Below are positions 1 through 6,850 of a DNA stretch of 64,000 bases, in pieces. The DNA comes from UBA3700 sp964478025 (GTDB taxonomy: Bacteria > Bacillota > Clostridia > Christensenellales > UBA3700): the NCBI GenBank assembly GCA_964478025.1, contig CAYZGK010000007.1:1-64000 (forward strand), in the 5' to 3' direction. The notes beneath the pieces are model-generated. The model searched no databases and was not told the origin of the DNA. It worked only from the letters and a program-made list of their open reading frames with translations. Both the position numbers and the translations under genes were made by a program. Position 1 is the stretch's first letter. Each line of letters starts with the position of its first letter.

Positions 1-107
1 TAAGGCTGCTTATGTCCAATTACAATGATTAAAATTAAACTTATTAAAAAAAGTATGTTTACAATAATTGTAATAAAAATTGCTATTAATAGATTTTTGT
101 TTTTCAT
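1..107 (-). CDS. Partial membrane-anchored protein, N-terminus only
   Basis: An ATG at 107 on the minus strand opens a frame of 35 codons that runs off the left edge without a stop. The peptide begins MKNKNLLIAIFITIIVNILF, a short basic stretch followed by about 25 hydrophobic residues, then turns polar (GHKQP). This looks like a signal-anchor or first membrane helix. There is no clear Shine-Dalgarno sequence, so the call rests on composition and the open frame. The rest of the gene lies outside the window and no function can be given. Confidence 0.4.
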   Translation of the reverse strand, partial: MKNKNLLIAIFITIIVNILFLISLILIIVIGHKQP

Positions 108-220
108 AATAAAATTATTATAAAGTACTTTAATAAAGTCAACTTTTAAATAATATACTAGGTTTGGCTAAAAGTGTATTTTTATCAGGTTTTTTATTCC
201 TTTATAATGTGTGTTCTTAT

Positions 221-252
221 GACTAATCTAAAGTTGAAGTTTAGATTGGTCG
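221..252. repeat. Palindrome just after the DUF4143 ATPase gene
   Basis: Arms GACTAATCTAAA (221-232) and TTTAGATTGGTC (240-251) pair with one G-T wobble around a 7-base centre. It lies two bases beyond the ATPase stop codon. A nearly identical palindrome in the same orientation sits upstream of the gene at 1528-1560. Confidence 0.8.
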
Positions 253-254
253 TT

Positions 255-1511
255 TTAAATATATTCAATTGGTAGAACTATTACGTTATCTTGTAAGTAA
301 ATTTTCTGATCGTATTGGCATAAAATAACACCAAGTCCACGTTGTTTATCTATAACATTATCTAGAACACTAAAAGCTTTAGTCATTGATAAACTAGGAT
401 TTGCACTTTTTTTAATTTCAATTGGATAGATTATTCCATTTTCCTCAATTACTAAATCAATTTCGTTTTCTTTTTCTATAACTCCATCACTTGTATGTGA
501 TTTTAATTTGTCTTTGCCTCTATAATAAAATAAATTAAAATCATATTCTAAGCCTTCATTTGTAAAAGATTTTATAATTTCCGATACAACAAAAGTTTCA
601 AACATATTGCCAGCTATAGCACTATTTTCTAAGGCTTCATAGTTAGTCCATCTTGAAAGATAGCATGCTAGTCCAGTATCTCTAAAATACAATTTAGGCG
701 TTTTAATTGCTCGTGTTAAATGACTTGAATAATATGGTTGTAAAATGTAAATAATACCGGTTCTTTTTAATACTGAAATCCAATTTTTAATTGTGACTTG
801 TGACACGCCGACTTCTTCAGCTATGTTTGCATAATTTAATAGTTGTCCTGTTCTAGCAGCGCAAGCAGTTAAAAACTTCATAAAAGTTATTTCATCTTTA
901 ATTCCTATTTCATCGCTTATGTCTCGCTCTAAATAAGTTCTAACATAAGAGGAATAAAAGTCAAGCCATTCTCTTTTTGTGACATACAATTCAGGGTAAG
1001 AGCCTCTATGTATAGTTTGCCATAAATTATTATATGGTTTAATGAATTTTTCACGCTCTTTAATATAATTTTCTGTTGGGATGAAGTGTTGATTAAATTT
1101 TATTTGATGAATCTCTCTTAAAGATAAACCTTGCAATTCTAGAATACTTAATCTGCCGGCCAAAGATTCCTTTACTTTTTCCATAAGTTTCATTTGTTGA
1201 GAGCCGGTTAAATAATATTTTCCATATTGATTGTCTTTATCGCATTCTATTTTTATATAAGGGAATATGTCAGAAGCATATTGTACTTCATCTATAATAG
1301 AAGGAACAGGAATATTTTTTAAAAAGAGTTTAGGATCACTTATTGCTGTTGTTAAAAGAATTTTATCATCAAAAGAGTAGTACTTAACATTTTTATATGT
1401 TTCTCTTAACAATGTAGATTTTCCAACTTGTCTAGGACCAGTTAAAAGTAGACATTTGCTATTTTTAGCACGTCTTTTTAATACTTCTTCAATGTTCCTT
1501 TTTATATACAT
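255..1511 (-). CDS. ATPase of the AAA_14/DUF4143 family
   Basis: A 418-residue protein with a P-loop GPRQVGKST at residues 25-33, a Walker B region (IPSIIDEVQ, about 70-78), a winged-helix-like middle (VSQVTIKNWISVLKRTGII), and a C-terminal DUF4143-type domain ending in EIDLVIEENGIIYPIEIKKS, which resembles a PD-(D/E)xK nuclease core. These proteins are common, often multicopy, in anaerobes and their role is unknown. The start is ATG 1511 because AAAGGAG lies 8 bases upstream; a GTG at 1520 would overlap that site. The gene stands alone and is bracketed by two near-identical palindromes, suggesting either autoregulation or a small mobile unit. Confidence 0.88.
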   Translation of the reverse strand: MYIKRNIEEVLKRRAKNSKCLLLTGPRQVGKSTLLRETYKNVKYYSFDDKILLTTAISDPKLFLKNIPVPSIIDEVQYASDIFPYIKIECDKDNQYGKYYLTGSQQMKLMEKVKESLAGRLSILELQGLSLREIHQIKFNQHFIPTENYIKEREKFIKPYNNLWQTIHRGSYPELYVTKREWLDFYSSYVRTYLERDISDEIGIKDEITFMKFLTACAARTGQLLNYANIAEEVGVSQVTIKNWISVLKRTGIIYILQPYYSSHLTRAIKTPKLYFRDTGLACYLSRWTNYEALENSAIAGNMFETFVVSEIIKSFTNEGLEYDFNLFYYRGKDKLKSHTSDGVIEKENEIDLVIEENGIIYPIEIKKSANPSLSMTKAFSVLDNVIDKQRGLGVILCQYDQKIYLQDNVIVLPIEYI

Positions 1512-1527
1512 AATAAGCACTCCTTTG

Positions 1528-1560
1528 CGACTAATCTAAAGTGTAAGTTTAGTTTAGTCG
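1528..1560. repeat. Palindrome upstream of the DUF4143 ATPase gene
   Basis: Arms CGACTAATCTAAA (1528-1540) and TTTAGTTTAGTCG (1548-1560) pair with one mismatch around GTGTAAG. It begins 17 bases upstream of the ATG and abuts the ribosome binding site, so it could be an operator. It shares its left arm exactly with the palindrome at 221-252. Confidence 0.8.
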
Positions 1561-1740
1561 ATTTTGTAATAAATGTCAAGACTTCATATACTTCTTGGTC
1601 TAACAATAATAATTCTATTAACTATTGTTATTAATAATGAAATATGAAATTATAAAATTAAGTATATTAATTTATTAAAATATTTCTGTGGAAGTACTAT
1701 ATATAGTTTCAATGTATGAGAAGTATGTTAAGGAGAGAAA

Positions 1741-2385
1741 ATGATGATAAAAGGTTACGATTCAGATTGTCTTGAAAACGCAATGAAAAATTTAGGCGAA
1801 GCATTTGACTATGCCAAAAATTCTTATGAATTAGATATGGATAAATTTATGGATATGTTTATATCAAGCGGGTACTCAAAGATGCTTGAAGATGGAAATA
1901 CTAGAGTTTTGTTTGGAATATCTGGAGCAGAACTTGCCTTAGATGTTTTTGAAAAAAGTGGCTATACAACAAAAATCAGGCCAACCCAAGATAAATTTGA
2001 TTATTCACCTGAGTATTGGTGTGGATGGATACTAGCTTATTATCAATGGGAAACAGGATTATCTTTTAAATATATTCACTCTCAAATAACTATGGAAGAG
2101 ATTTTAATGCTATACCCAACATTACATGAAGCACATGAAAACAAATTTGTTGATATTATAAATGAAAGAATAAAAAATAAAGTAAAAACAACAAGACTTC
2201 AACAAATGAGAAAAATTTGTGAGTTATCTCAAAAAGAACTTGCAGAAAAATCAGGTGTAAATTTAAGAACACTTCAACAATATGAACTCGGAACAAAAGA
2301 TATAAATAAAGCTTCTGTTGCTTCAGTTTTAGCCCTTGCAAAAGTAATGAACTGTGATGTTGAAGATTTACTTGAGATGATTTAA
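1741..2385 (+). CDS. HTH (XRE-type) transcriptional regulator with unknown N-terminal domain
   Basis: A 214-residue protein. Residues about 150-214 form a Cro/C1-type helix-turn-helix: TTRLQQMRKICELSQKELAE, then SGVNLRTLQQYELG and a C-terminal VEDLLEMI. The first 140 residues (CLENAMKNLGEAFDYA, then a Trp-rich EYWCGWILAYYQWETG) form a separate domain. I recall similar proteins near small toxin-like genes in Clostridia, but no partner is present here. AGGAG at 1731-1735 serves ATG 1741 (5 bases) or ATG 1744 (8 bases), so the start may be one codon later. The target is unknown. Confidence 0.75.
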   Translation: MMIKGYDSDCLENAMKNLGEAFDYAKNSYELDMDKFMDMFISSGYSKMLEDGNTRVLFGISGAELALDVFEKSGYTTKIRPTQDKFDYSPEYWCGWILAYYQWETGLSFKYIHSQITMEEILMLYPTLHEAHENKFVDIINERIKNKVKTTRLQQMRKICELSQKELAEKSGVNLRTLQQYELGTKDINKASVASVLALAKVMNCDVEDLLEMI

Positions 2386-2426
2386 CTTGCAAAAAATAAA
2401 GTTGTTTTTGATTTACAATTATAAAA

Positions 2427-2461
2427 TATAGAAAGTGCCGATATTGTCGACACTTTCTATA
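2427..2461. terminator. Hairpin after the HTH gene
   Basis: Arms TATAGAAAGTG (2427-2437) and CACTTTCTATA (2451-2461) are perfectly complementary. No T-run follows, so termination is possible but not certain. Confidence 0.4.
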
Positions 2462-2531
2462 TGGCGGGACTTTGATGAATACTGCAAAACAGCAAAGGGC
2501 TATATTATTTTTAAATCCGCACTTAATATCA

Positions 2532-2575
2532 AAAAAATAGCATAGTTATCTATTGCGACAGCCATGCTATTTTTT
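2532..2575. terminator. Bidirectional terminator-like hairpin
   Basis: AAAAAATAGCAT (2532-2543) pairs perfectly with ATGCTATTTTTT (2564-2575), giving a stem with a U-tract in either direction and a 20-base loop. Confidence 0.5.
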
Positions 2576-2687
2576 ACTATTAAATTTAACTTTTTAAGCG
2601 GACATTTTATTTATGTTAATGGTAAAAAGTAACAACGGAGATTTTGCCAGATAATGGCTGATTACACTGTCAATAGTTTTGAGTATG

Positions 2688-2717
2688 AAAAAAGCCGAAT
2701 GCTTATTTGCACTCGGC
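2688..2717 (-). terminator. Intrinsic terminator, minus strand
   Basis: On the minus strand GCCGAGTGC and GCATTCGGC form a 9-bp stem (one G-T pair) followed by TTTTTTC. It is a second stop for transcripts leaving the tRNA pair. Confidence 0.65.
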
Positions 2718-2780
2718 AGGTGATATAAAAGTTATTCATAATTTGATTACAATACCAAAATATTCGGTAGAAAAGAAATA

Positions 2781-2814
2781 TACACACCCTAATTTTTTGT
2801 CGTTAGGGTGTGTA
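2781..2814 (-). terminator. Terminator of the tRNA-Glu/tRNA-Ser unit
   Basis: TACACACCCTAA (2781-2792) and TTAGGGTGTGTA (2803-2814) form a perfect 12-bp stem. On the minus strand it is followed by a T-rich stretch. It lies 12 bases beyond tRNA-Ser. Confidence 0.7.
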
Positions 2815-2825
2815 CAGTTCGCTAC

Positions 2826-2916
2826 TGGCGGAGAAAGAGGGATTTGAACCCTCGCTACGGTTTCCCGTACTACACCCTTAGCAGGGGCGCCCCTTCGGCC
2901 TCTTGGGTATTTCTCC
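2826..2916 (-). tRNA. tRNA-Ser (GCT)
   Basis: The minus strand folds as a 91-base class II tRNA with a long variable arm. Acceptor GGAGAAA pairs with TTTCTCC, the anticodon loop is CTGCTAA inside CGCCC/GGGTG, the T arm contains GGTTCAAATCC, and CCA is encoded at 2826-2828. Anticodon GCT reads AGC and AGU. It lies 63 bases downstream of tRNA-Glu and is probably co-transcribed with it. Confidence 0.95.
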
Positions 2917-2979
2917 AAAATAAAACGAAGTAATTTGTTTTAATATGTTATCATTTTATTCAAAAAATGTAAAGTCTGT

Positions 2980-3055
2980 TGGTGACTCCGCCGGGATTCG
3001 AACCCGGGTAGCAGCCGTGAGAGGGCTGAGTCTTGAACCGCTTGACCACGGAGCC
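2980..3055 (-). tRNA. tRNA-Glu (CTC)
   Basis: The minus strand folds as a 76-base tRNA beginning GGCTCCGTGGTCAAGCGGTT, with anticodon loop CTCTCAC between CAGCC and GGCTG, a T arm GGGTTCGAATCCC and encoded CCA. Anticodon CTC reads GAG. It has its own promoter upstream. Confidence 0.95.
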
Positions 3056-3070
3056 ATAAACGTATAAACA

Positions 3071-3099
3071 ATATTAACACACATTAAAAATATTGTCTA
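3071..3099 (-). promoter_or_regulatory. Promoter of the tRNA-Glu/tRNA-Ser unit
   Basis: On the minus strand TAGACA (3094-3099) is followed after 17 bases by TAATAT (3071-3076). Transcription would start near 3064, nine bases ahead of the tRNA. Confidence 0.6.
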
Positions 3100-3114
3100 A
3101 TGTTTATTTATAAA

Positions 3115-4038
3115 TTATATTTCATTGTTGAATAAACGCTTCGTAAAGGATAAGAACAATGAGTTTGCTTCTTTTGCCGCTTTAGATTTCCAAGTGCTAG
3201 GGAATGTATGGTTATCCATGAATTTTGAAGAATGATACTCTTCATTATAGATACCAAGCTCATTTAGTTTCTTTAAAAAATCTTCACCTTGGCCTCCACA
3301 GAAGAAATCTTGAGCTGCATATACAACACATGACTTAGGGAAGTTTTTAGTTAAATGATTTATAGGAGAAACATAGTCGAAATATTCATAATTTCTAATA
3401 TCTTTAATATCCACACCTGAAAAACTTTTACATACAAGCCCTGTTAAATTAAATAAGACTTTAGTGCTAAGAGCTCTATTTATATCATAAATTCCACAGT
3501 TTAGTAGTAATCCCGTAAACTTTAATTTTGGAAAACAATTTAATTTTTCTTGCATGTCTTTAGAGTCTTGTAGAGCACATAGTTCGGCTGCATAGTATCC
3601 ACCAGCTGAATCTCCTGTGCATACTACTTTTGAAAGATCTAAGTTATATTTGTCTGCGTTTTCATAAACCCAATTAACAGCTTTTGTTAAATGTGACATT
3701 ACCTCAGGGAATAAATATTTAGGGCCTAGACCATAATTAACATTAACCACAAATGCTCCTGTTTCAATAGCATACCATGAAGATAGATGCCTTCTATATT
3801 TTTTGTCCCCTGCAACAAATCCACCACCATGAATAACAAAAACTACTGGCTTTTTACCGCTTGTTTCTACTTTGTTTTCATAAATGTCAAGTTTACAAAT
3901 ATCAGGATTTGTTTCATCGTAAACAATGTCTTTTTGTACTTTTGTTAATTTCTTGTATTTTCTCATTGCTCCAATTCTATTTTGAAGTAAATCGTAAATA
4001 TAATCTATTGCTTTAAAAACTACTACATCAAATGTCAT
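3115..4038 (-). CDS. Alpha/beta-hydrolase fold esterase (HSL/acetyl-esterase type)
   Basis: A 307-residue protein with the oxyanion-hole motif HGGGF (in VIHGGGFVAGD) and the nucleophile elbow GDSAGG, both typical of the hormone-sensitive-lipase branch of alpha/beta hydrolases. A late histidine (DNHTFPSTWKS) probably completes the triad. It would hydrolyse acyl or aryl esters; the substrate is unknown. No signal peptide or lipobox is seen, so it is likely cytoplasmic. ATG 4038 is preferred over GTG 4047 because AGGTGAT lies just upstream of it and the GTG falls inside that site. It is monocistronic and divergent from the DUF1538 gene. Confidence 0.85.
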   Translation of the reverse strand: MTFDVVVFKAIDYIYDLLQNRIGAMRKYKKLTKVQKDIVYDETNPDICKLDIYENKVETSGKKPVVFVIHGGGFVAGDKKYRRHLSSWYAIETGAFVVNVNYGLGPKYLFPEVMSHLTKAVNWVYENADKYNLDLSKVVCTGDSAGGYYAAELCALQDSKDMQEKLNCFPKLKFTGLLLNCGIYDINRALSTKVLFNLTGLVCKSFSGVDIKDIRNYEYFDYVSPINHLTKNFPKSCVVYAAQDFFCGGQGEDFLKKLNELGIYNEEYHSSKFMDNHTFPSTWKSKAAKEANSLFLSFTKRLFNNEI

Positions 4039-4113
4039 AAATATCACCTAAGCAATATTCTACTATTTATTTGTTATTATTACAATAACAAACACCAGAT
4101 TTAATTTTTTATA

Positions 4114-4143
4114 TTGACAAAAATAAATAGCCTATGGTAATAT
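4114..4143 (+). promoter_or_regulatory. Promoter of the DUF1538/PII-like operon
   Basis: TTGACA (4114-4119), an 18-base spacer and TAATAT (4138-4143). The predicted transcription start (about 4150) is only some six bases ahead of ATG 4156. Confidence 0.65.
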
Positions 4144-4155
4144 TTTCAAAAGAAT

Positions 4156-5673
4156 ATGTTTAACTCTATTTTAAATAAATTAAAGGATTCACTTATATCT
4201 GTTTTGCCAATAGCACTTATAGTGTTAATAGCAGCTGCTACCCCATTAGTTGAACTTACAACAAAAGAAATAGTTACTTTTATTGTTTGTGCAGTACTTT
4301 TAATTATAGGTATTGGCCTATTTAATTTAGGGGCAGATATGGCTATGACTCCTATGGGACAACAAATAGGTTATGGTTTAACAAAATCAAGAAATTTAGG
4401 GTTATTGCTTATTACAGGATTTATTATGGGAATTTTAATTACCATAGCCGAGCCAGACTTGTCTGTACTTGCAGAACAATTATCTATGGTTATTAATAAA
4501 ACAGTTTTGATTTTTGTAGTAGGTATTGGTGTTGGACTTTTATTATTGCTTGGTATATTAAGAATCGTATTTAAGTTGGAATTAAACAAAGTTTTGATGT
4601 TTGGTTATATGCTTATATTTGCACTAAGTGCAATATTAATAGATGAAGGAAAAAGTGATTTTCTAGCAGTATCTTTTGATTCTGGTGGTGTAACGACAGG
4701 AGCTATTACTGTTCCTTTTATAATGGCTTTAGCGGTAGGTATTTCATCTTCAATTGGTGGTAGAGATTCAAACGAAAACAGTTTCGGTTTAATTGCGATA
4801 TGTTCAGTTGGACCAATATTATCAGTTTTAATATTATCAATCGCATCATCAGGTGAAATGACATACACATTGCCAAGTTATGAATTAGAATTATCAGAAA
4901 TAGGTCATGTACTATTAAGTAATTTACAATCCGTATCCTTAGCAATTGGGCTTATACTTGTGTTCTTTATCGTTATACAAGTATTCTTATTAAAATTACC
5001 AAAAGAGAGAGTAGTGCCTTTATTAATAGGTCTAGTATATACTTTAGTTGGAGTAATTATATTTCTAACAGCGGTTGAAATAGGATTCATGCCTATAGGA
5101 TTTAAAATAGGTCAAGAACTAGCAAGCAAAGGTGCAGGGTGGATAATTGGTTTTGGATTTATTATAGGTATGGTAGTAGTATTGGCAGAGCCAGCAATCC
5201 ATGTATTAAATAGACAGGTAGAAGATTTAACAAATGGAACTGTTTCTAAAAGATCAATGCTTATAGCTCTATCAAGTGGTGTAGGTATTTCTGTTTGCTT
5301 ATCAATAATTAGGGTTATAGCAAACTTTTCTATTCTATATTATTTAGTTCCTGGTTATTTAATTTCGCTATTACTATCATTCTTTGTTCCAAAGATGTAT
5401 ACAGCGATAGCTTTCGATTCAGGTGGTGTTGCTTCAGGACCACTTGCATCAAGTTTTATTTTGCCTATGGTAATAGGTGTCGCATCGGTTGTTGGAGACG
5501 AAGGTAGTGTTTTAAATATTGCCTTTGGTGTAGTTGCTATGATTGCGATGACCCCACTTATAACAATTCAAATACTTGGTTTTAGAGCAGTAGTTGCAAA
5601 GAAAGTAAGTGATAGATTAGCAATGAAGAGAATATTATCTAAAGATGATAAACAAATTATTAACTTTATGTAG
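4156..5673 (+). CDS. DUF1538 integral membrane protein, likely transporter or channel
   Basis: A 505-residue, highly hydrophobic protein with an internal duplication. Each half carries an acidic loop motif after a helix (ITIAEPDLSVLAEQ; VVVLAEPAIHVLNRQ) and a signature FDSGGVTTGAITVPFIMALA and AFDSGGVASGPLASSFILP. This two-repeat pattern is characteristic of DUF1538, a family without a defined substrate. It is followed 8 bases later by two PII-like genes, so PII control of transport is plausible, as with AmtB-GlnK. The start has no clear Shine-Dalgarno sequence, and the promoter implies an almost leaderless mRNA. Confidence 0.85.
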   Translation: MFNSILNKLKDSLISVLPIALIVLIAAATPLVELTTKEIVTFIVCAVLLIIGIGLFNLGADMAMTPMGQQIGYGLTKSRNLGLLLITGFIMGILITIAEPDLSVLAEQLSMVINKTVLIFVVGIGVGLLLLLGILRIVFKLELNKVLMFGYMLIFALSAILIDEGKSDFLAVSFDSGGVTTGAITVPFIMALAVGISSSIGGRDSNENSFGLIAICSVGPILSVLILSIASSGEMTYTLPSYELELSEIGHVLLSNLQSVSLAIGLILVFFIVIQVFLLKLPKERVVPLLIGLVYTLVGVIIFLTAVEIGFMPIGFKIGQELASKGAGWIIGFGFIIGMVVVLAEPAIHVLNRQVEDLTNGTVSKRSMLIALSSGVGISVCLSIIRVIANFSILYYLVPGYLISLLLSFFVPKMYTAIAFDSGGVASGPLASSFILPMVIGVASVVGDEGSVLNIAFGVVAMIAMTPLITIQILGFRAVVAKKVSDRLAMKRILSKDDKQIINFM

Positions 5674-5681
5674 GAGGATAT

Positions 5682-6098
5682 ATGGCTGAAGAATTACCAA
5701 AAAAGAAAAAACAAACATCTACAGTAAAAGAAGAGTCAAAAAAATTAGCTCCTAATAAGTTAGAGTTGTTAATAACGATAATAAATAAAGATAAAGCAGA
5801 ATTTTATGCTGATTTAATTCAATCTTTTGAAGTAAATATGCAAATGATGGTGCTTGCAGAAGGAACGGCATCAGTAGATATTAGAACAAAATTAGGTCTT
5901 GTTGATAATGAAAAAGTTGTGATTTTTAGTGTTGTTCAACAAAATAAAATTTCTGACATATTGTACACATTATCTACAAAATTTAATACAATAAAAAACG
6001 GAAAGGGAATAGCATACACTATCCCAATGACAAGCGTAATAGGAGTAGCTATTTATAGTTTCTTATCAAATAACACAAAAGCAGTTGAGGGTAAATAA
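5682..6098 (+). CDS. PII-like regulatory protein, first copy
   Basis: A 138-residue protein. After a lysine-rich tail of about 25 residues, the body follows the PII ferredoxin-like fold: LELLITIINKDKAEFYADLI, a short T-loop region and a B-loop-like NGKGIAYTIPMTSVIGV, where classical PII has TGxxGDGKIFVLPV. The uridylylated Tyr of GlnB-type T-loops is missing, so it is not a canonical GlnB/GlnK. AGGAGG lies just ahead of the ATG, and translation is probably coupled to the DUF1538 gene. It likely binds a nucleotide or another small molecule and acts on the membrane partner. Confidence 0.75.
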   Translation: MAEELPKKKKQTSTVKEESKKLAPNKLELLITIINKDKAEFYADLIQSFEVNMQMMVLAEGTASVDIRTKLGLVDNEKVVIFSVVQQNKISDILYTLSTKFNTIKNGKGIAYTIPMTSVIGVAIYSFLSNNTKAVEGK

Positions 6099-6099
6099 T

Positions 6100-6432
6100 A
6101 TGAAAAAGATAGACCATGAATTAATAGTATGTATAGTAAATGAAGGATTTGCTGATCAAGTTATGGCAGCAGCAAGGGAAGCTGGCGCTACTGGTGGTAC
6201 TGTTATAAGAGCAAGAGGAACTGCTAATAAAGATGCTGAGACTATTTTTAAAATCACAATAGATCCTAAAAAAGAAATGGTTATGATTCTTGTGGGCACT
6301 GCTATTAAAGAGCAAGTTTTAAATATTCTTTATGACAAAGTAGGTTTACAAACTCCAGGTCAAGGTATAGCATTTGCATTACCTGTAGATAATGTTGTTG
6401 GATTGTCTGAGAATATTGTAGATAAAAATTAA
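6100..6432 (+). CDS. PII-like regulatory protein, second copy
   Basis: A 110-residue protein starting MKKIDHELIVCIVNEGFADQ. It has the PII strand-helix order, GATGGTVIRARGTA where GlnB has GxRGxTVxxVxG, a shortened T-loop (about DAETIFKITIDPKKE) and a B-loop TPGQGIAFALPVDNVVGL. Start ATG 6100 has GAGGG 8 bases upstream; a TTG start at 6085 would overlap the preceding gene. Two divergent PII-like subunits side by side suggest a heteromeric trimer or two separate signals controlling the DUF1538 protein. Confidence 0.8.
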   Translation: MKKIDHELIVCIVNEGFADQVMAAAREAGATGGTVIRARGTANKDAETIFKITIDPKKEMVMILVGTAIKEQVLNILYDKVGLQTPGQGIAFALPVDNVVGLSENIVDKN

Positions 6433-6439
6433 TTGTATT

Positions 6440-6514
6440 GTCCTCATAGTTTAACGGATAAAATAAGGGCCTCCTAAGCTCTAGCTCCGGGTTCGATTCC
6501 CAGTGGGGACGCCA
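6440..6514 (+). tRNA. tRNA-Arg (CCT)
   Basis: A 75-base cloverleaf: acceptor GTCCTCA/TGGGGAC, D arm TAGTTTAACGGATAAAATA, anticodon loop CTCCTAA between AGGGC and GCTCT, T arm CCGGGTTCGATTCCC, and encoded CCA. Anticodon CCT reads AGG. It begins seven bases after the stop of the second PII-like gene, so it may be released from the operon transcript by tRNA processing. Confidence 0.93.
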
Positions 6515-6577
6515 ATCTTAAAGAATATCTACTTTTAGTTTAAAAAAAATATCAAATAGTTACAATTTTATATAAGA

Positions 6578-6616
6578 AAGACAGAAATTAAAGAATTTAT
6601 TTAATGCTGTCTTTTA
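6578..6616 (+). terminator. Probable terminator after tRNA-Arg
   Basis: AAAGACAG (6578-6585) pairs with CTGTCTTT (6607-6614), with further A/T pairing inside, followed by TATTATTTAGTTTTT. It is weak but well placed for the operon and tRNA transcript. Confidence 0.45.
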
Positions 6617-6643
6617 TTATTTAGTTTTTATAAAAATGCTTGA

Positions 6644-6686
6644 TTTTCTCCCCTAACTCCAATTTTACTGGAGTTAGTGGAGAAAA
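6644..6686. repeat. Long near-perfect inverted repeat
   Basis: Arms 6644-6661 and 6669-6686 (inner CTAACTCCA/TGGAGTTAG, outer TTTTCTCC/GGAGAAAA) form an 18-bp stem with one mismatch and a 7-base loop. No T-run follows. The rest of the roughly 335-base gap between tRNA-Arg and the ligase gene holds only the hairpin at 6578-6616 and a possible -10 box TATAAT at 6812-6817. Confidence 0.6.
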
Positions 6687-6850
6687 TATGACAAGAAATC
6701 ATAAAAATACTGTTAGGTATGTATATTCAAATTGAACTAGAATTTACTTTTTCAAATTTTCAATTAATCTTTCATTTAAATAATATTTATAGTTTTTTGT
6801 AACAAAAGATGTATAATAATAAAAGAGTTTAACAAAAAAAGGAAAATATT

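Larger units (their letters stand above)
2386..2780. other. Unassigned intergenic stretch with several hairpins
   Basis: About 400 bases without a convincing gene. It contains the hairpin at 2427-2461, a 12-bp stem at 2532-2543/2564-2575 that ends in T-runs on both sides, and a minus-strand terminator at 2688-2717. The sequence between (GGCGGGACTTTG, ACTGCAAAACAGCAAAGGGC, GATTTTGCCAGATAATGGC) looks less AT-rich than its surroundings and may be the remnant of an acquired element beside the tRNA genes. I could not identify it. Confidence 0.35.

Noticed and set aside
1512..1520. GTG start for the DUF4143 ATPase, three codons upstream
   Set aside because: Its Shine-Dalgarno site would overlap the start codon; ATG 1511 has AAAGGAG at the ideal distance.
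2475..2540. Short open frame MNTAKQQRAILF with stop after 21 codons
   Set aside because: No ribosome site and it lies between hairpins, so I regard it as chance.
4039..4047. GTG start for the esterase, three codons upstream
   Set aside because: The GTG is part of the AGGTGAT ribosome site serving ATG 4038.
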